Assembly: GCA_017829075.1 (NCBI GenBank) | Contig: JAGAJA010000094.1 | Span: 1 to 58,769, forward strand | DNA from: Oscillospiraceae bacterium | Lineage (GTDB): Bacteria; Bacillota_A; Clostridia; Oscillospirales; Ruminococcaceae | Length of the DNA stretch: 58,769 nucleotides | Reading direction: 5' to 3' | Shown: piece by piece, positions 58,332-58,769 of the stretch | How positions within the stretch are numbered: the stretch's first letter is position 1 | Layout of the letters: every line of letters begins with the position of its first letter | The notes under the pieces: model-generated | Told to the model about the DNA's origin: nothing | What the model saw: the letters and a program-made list of their open reading frames with translations, nothing else | Database searches by the model: none | Position numbers and translations under genes: made by a program

Positions 58332-58415
58332 TTGACTTTCACAGAAATTTGTGATAATATATAAATATATCCTTTAAATTAACACGGCGAGTAGTGTCGT
58401 TTTCACAAATTTGAG
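58332..58415 (+). promoter_or_regulatory. CRISPR leader with promoter and anchoring sequence
   Basis: TTGACT (58332-58337), 17 bases, TAATAT (58355-58360) can start the pre-crRNA. The last seven bases, ATTTGAG (58409-58415), equal the leader-anchoring sequence described for streptococcal II-A systems, directly before repeat 1. A partial repeat-like block (58389-58403) lies just upstream. Confidence 0.75.
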
Positions 58416-58769
58416 GTTTGAGAGTAGTGTTATTTTAGAGGGTAGTAAAACGATTACGAGGTCTATATTGTTAAGTAATATGTTTGAGAGTAGTGTTATT
58501 TTAGAGGGTAGTAAAACGCTACAATATTATATTCCTGATTGTTGCCTGTTTGAGAGTAGTGTTATTTTAGAGGGTAGTAAAACATTAAGAACTTCTGGTT
58601 CTATGGTTTGTCAGTTTGAGAGTAGTGTTATTTTAGAGGGTAGTAAAACCAAATTTTATGCAGTCGCGCAACGGTCGAAGTTTGAGAGTAGTGTTATTTT
58701 AGAGGGTAGTAAAACGTCGGCTAATATATCGGCATTGTATCGTTTGTTTGAGAGTAGTGTTATTTTAGA
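58416..58769 (+). CRISPR. Type II-A CRISPR array, first five spacers, cut by the window edge
   Basis: 36-bp repeats starting GTTTGAGAGTAGTGTT and ending AGAGGGTAGTAAAAC at 58416, 58482, 58548, 58614, 58680 and 58746 (last one partial, 24 bases). Strict 66-bp period; spacers are all 30 bp: 58452-58481, 58518-58547, 58584-58613, 58650-58679, 58716-58745. Repeats are identical. Orientation follows the leader and the GTTT start usual for II-A. Spacers are unlike each other and I see no match within the window. Confidence 0.99.

Overview
The window looks like a chromosomal segment of a low-to-moderate GC Clostridia, most likely Oscillospiraceae/Ruminococcaceae ([Eubacterium] siraeum / Ruminococcus-like). 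This is inferred from strong AGGAGG-type ribosome sites, many TTGaca-17-TAtaaT promoters, a sigK-like sporulation sigma remnant, Rpn-type nucleases, AAA-ATPase/PD-(D/E)XK genes, c-di-GMP proteins and a type II-A CRISPR-Cas9 locus. No rRNA or tRNA gene was seen. The species call is a family-level inference.

Left part (1-15.2 kb) is an accessory, scarred region: an IS21 remnant, a complete IS256-family element, an Rpn nuclease with a broken copy, three copies plus one fragment of a small HTH gene cassette, an AAA-ATPase, a PRiA4_ORF3-like gene with a UPF0158 partner, an antitoxin whose toxin gene is destroyed by a 97-bp palindrome, a serine-recombinase module in which one unrecognised domain occurs three times, a 5'-truncated sigK-like gene, and a CaCA exchanger remnant.

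Middle part (15.3-30.3 kb): a visibly GC-rich four-gene envelope operon (GT2-GtrA, NAGPA-like, membrane protein, PAP2) behind TTACA boxes; a zinc-ribbon membrane protein; an NAD-salvage operon (nrtR, radical SAM gene, nadR, pnuC) with two 21-bp palindromic operators; an ABC-2 exporter operon behind a 26-codon leader ORF and an intrinsic terminator; a P-loop kinase; thioredoxin reductase; a dead ppk fragment joined to a LysM scrap.

Right part (30.4-52 kb): two c-di-GMP gene sets (TraX-GGDEF with an EAL protein; hybrid kinase, DegV, REC-GGDEF, REC-HD-GYP), a Crp-type regulator divergent from a ferredoxin, a pair of hairpin-built mobile elements (36195-36588 and 36656-36817) with related terminal repeats, a binding-protein lipoprotein, YibE/F, GNAT, hydrolase, and a two-component/ABC-FtsX module.

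The end (52.1-58.8 kb) is a complete type II-A CRISPR-Cas system: tracrRNA on the minus strand, then cas9, cas1, cas2, csn2, leader and the first five spacers of an array cut by the window edge. The tracrRNA anti-repeat, nexus-like hairpins and terminator can all be read directly, so the whole RNA-guided system can be assembled from this window. The least explained structures are the 394-bp array of at least ten perfect or near-perfect hairpins and the triplicated recombinase-associated domain.
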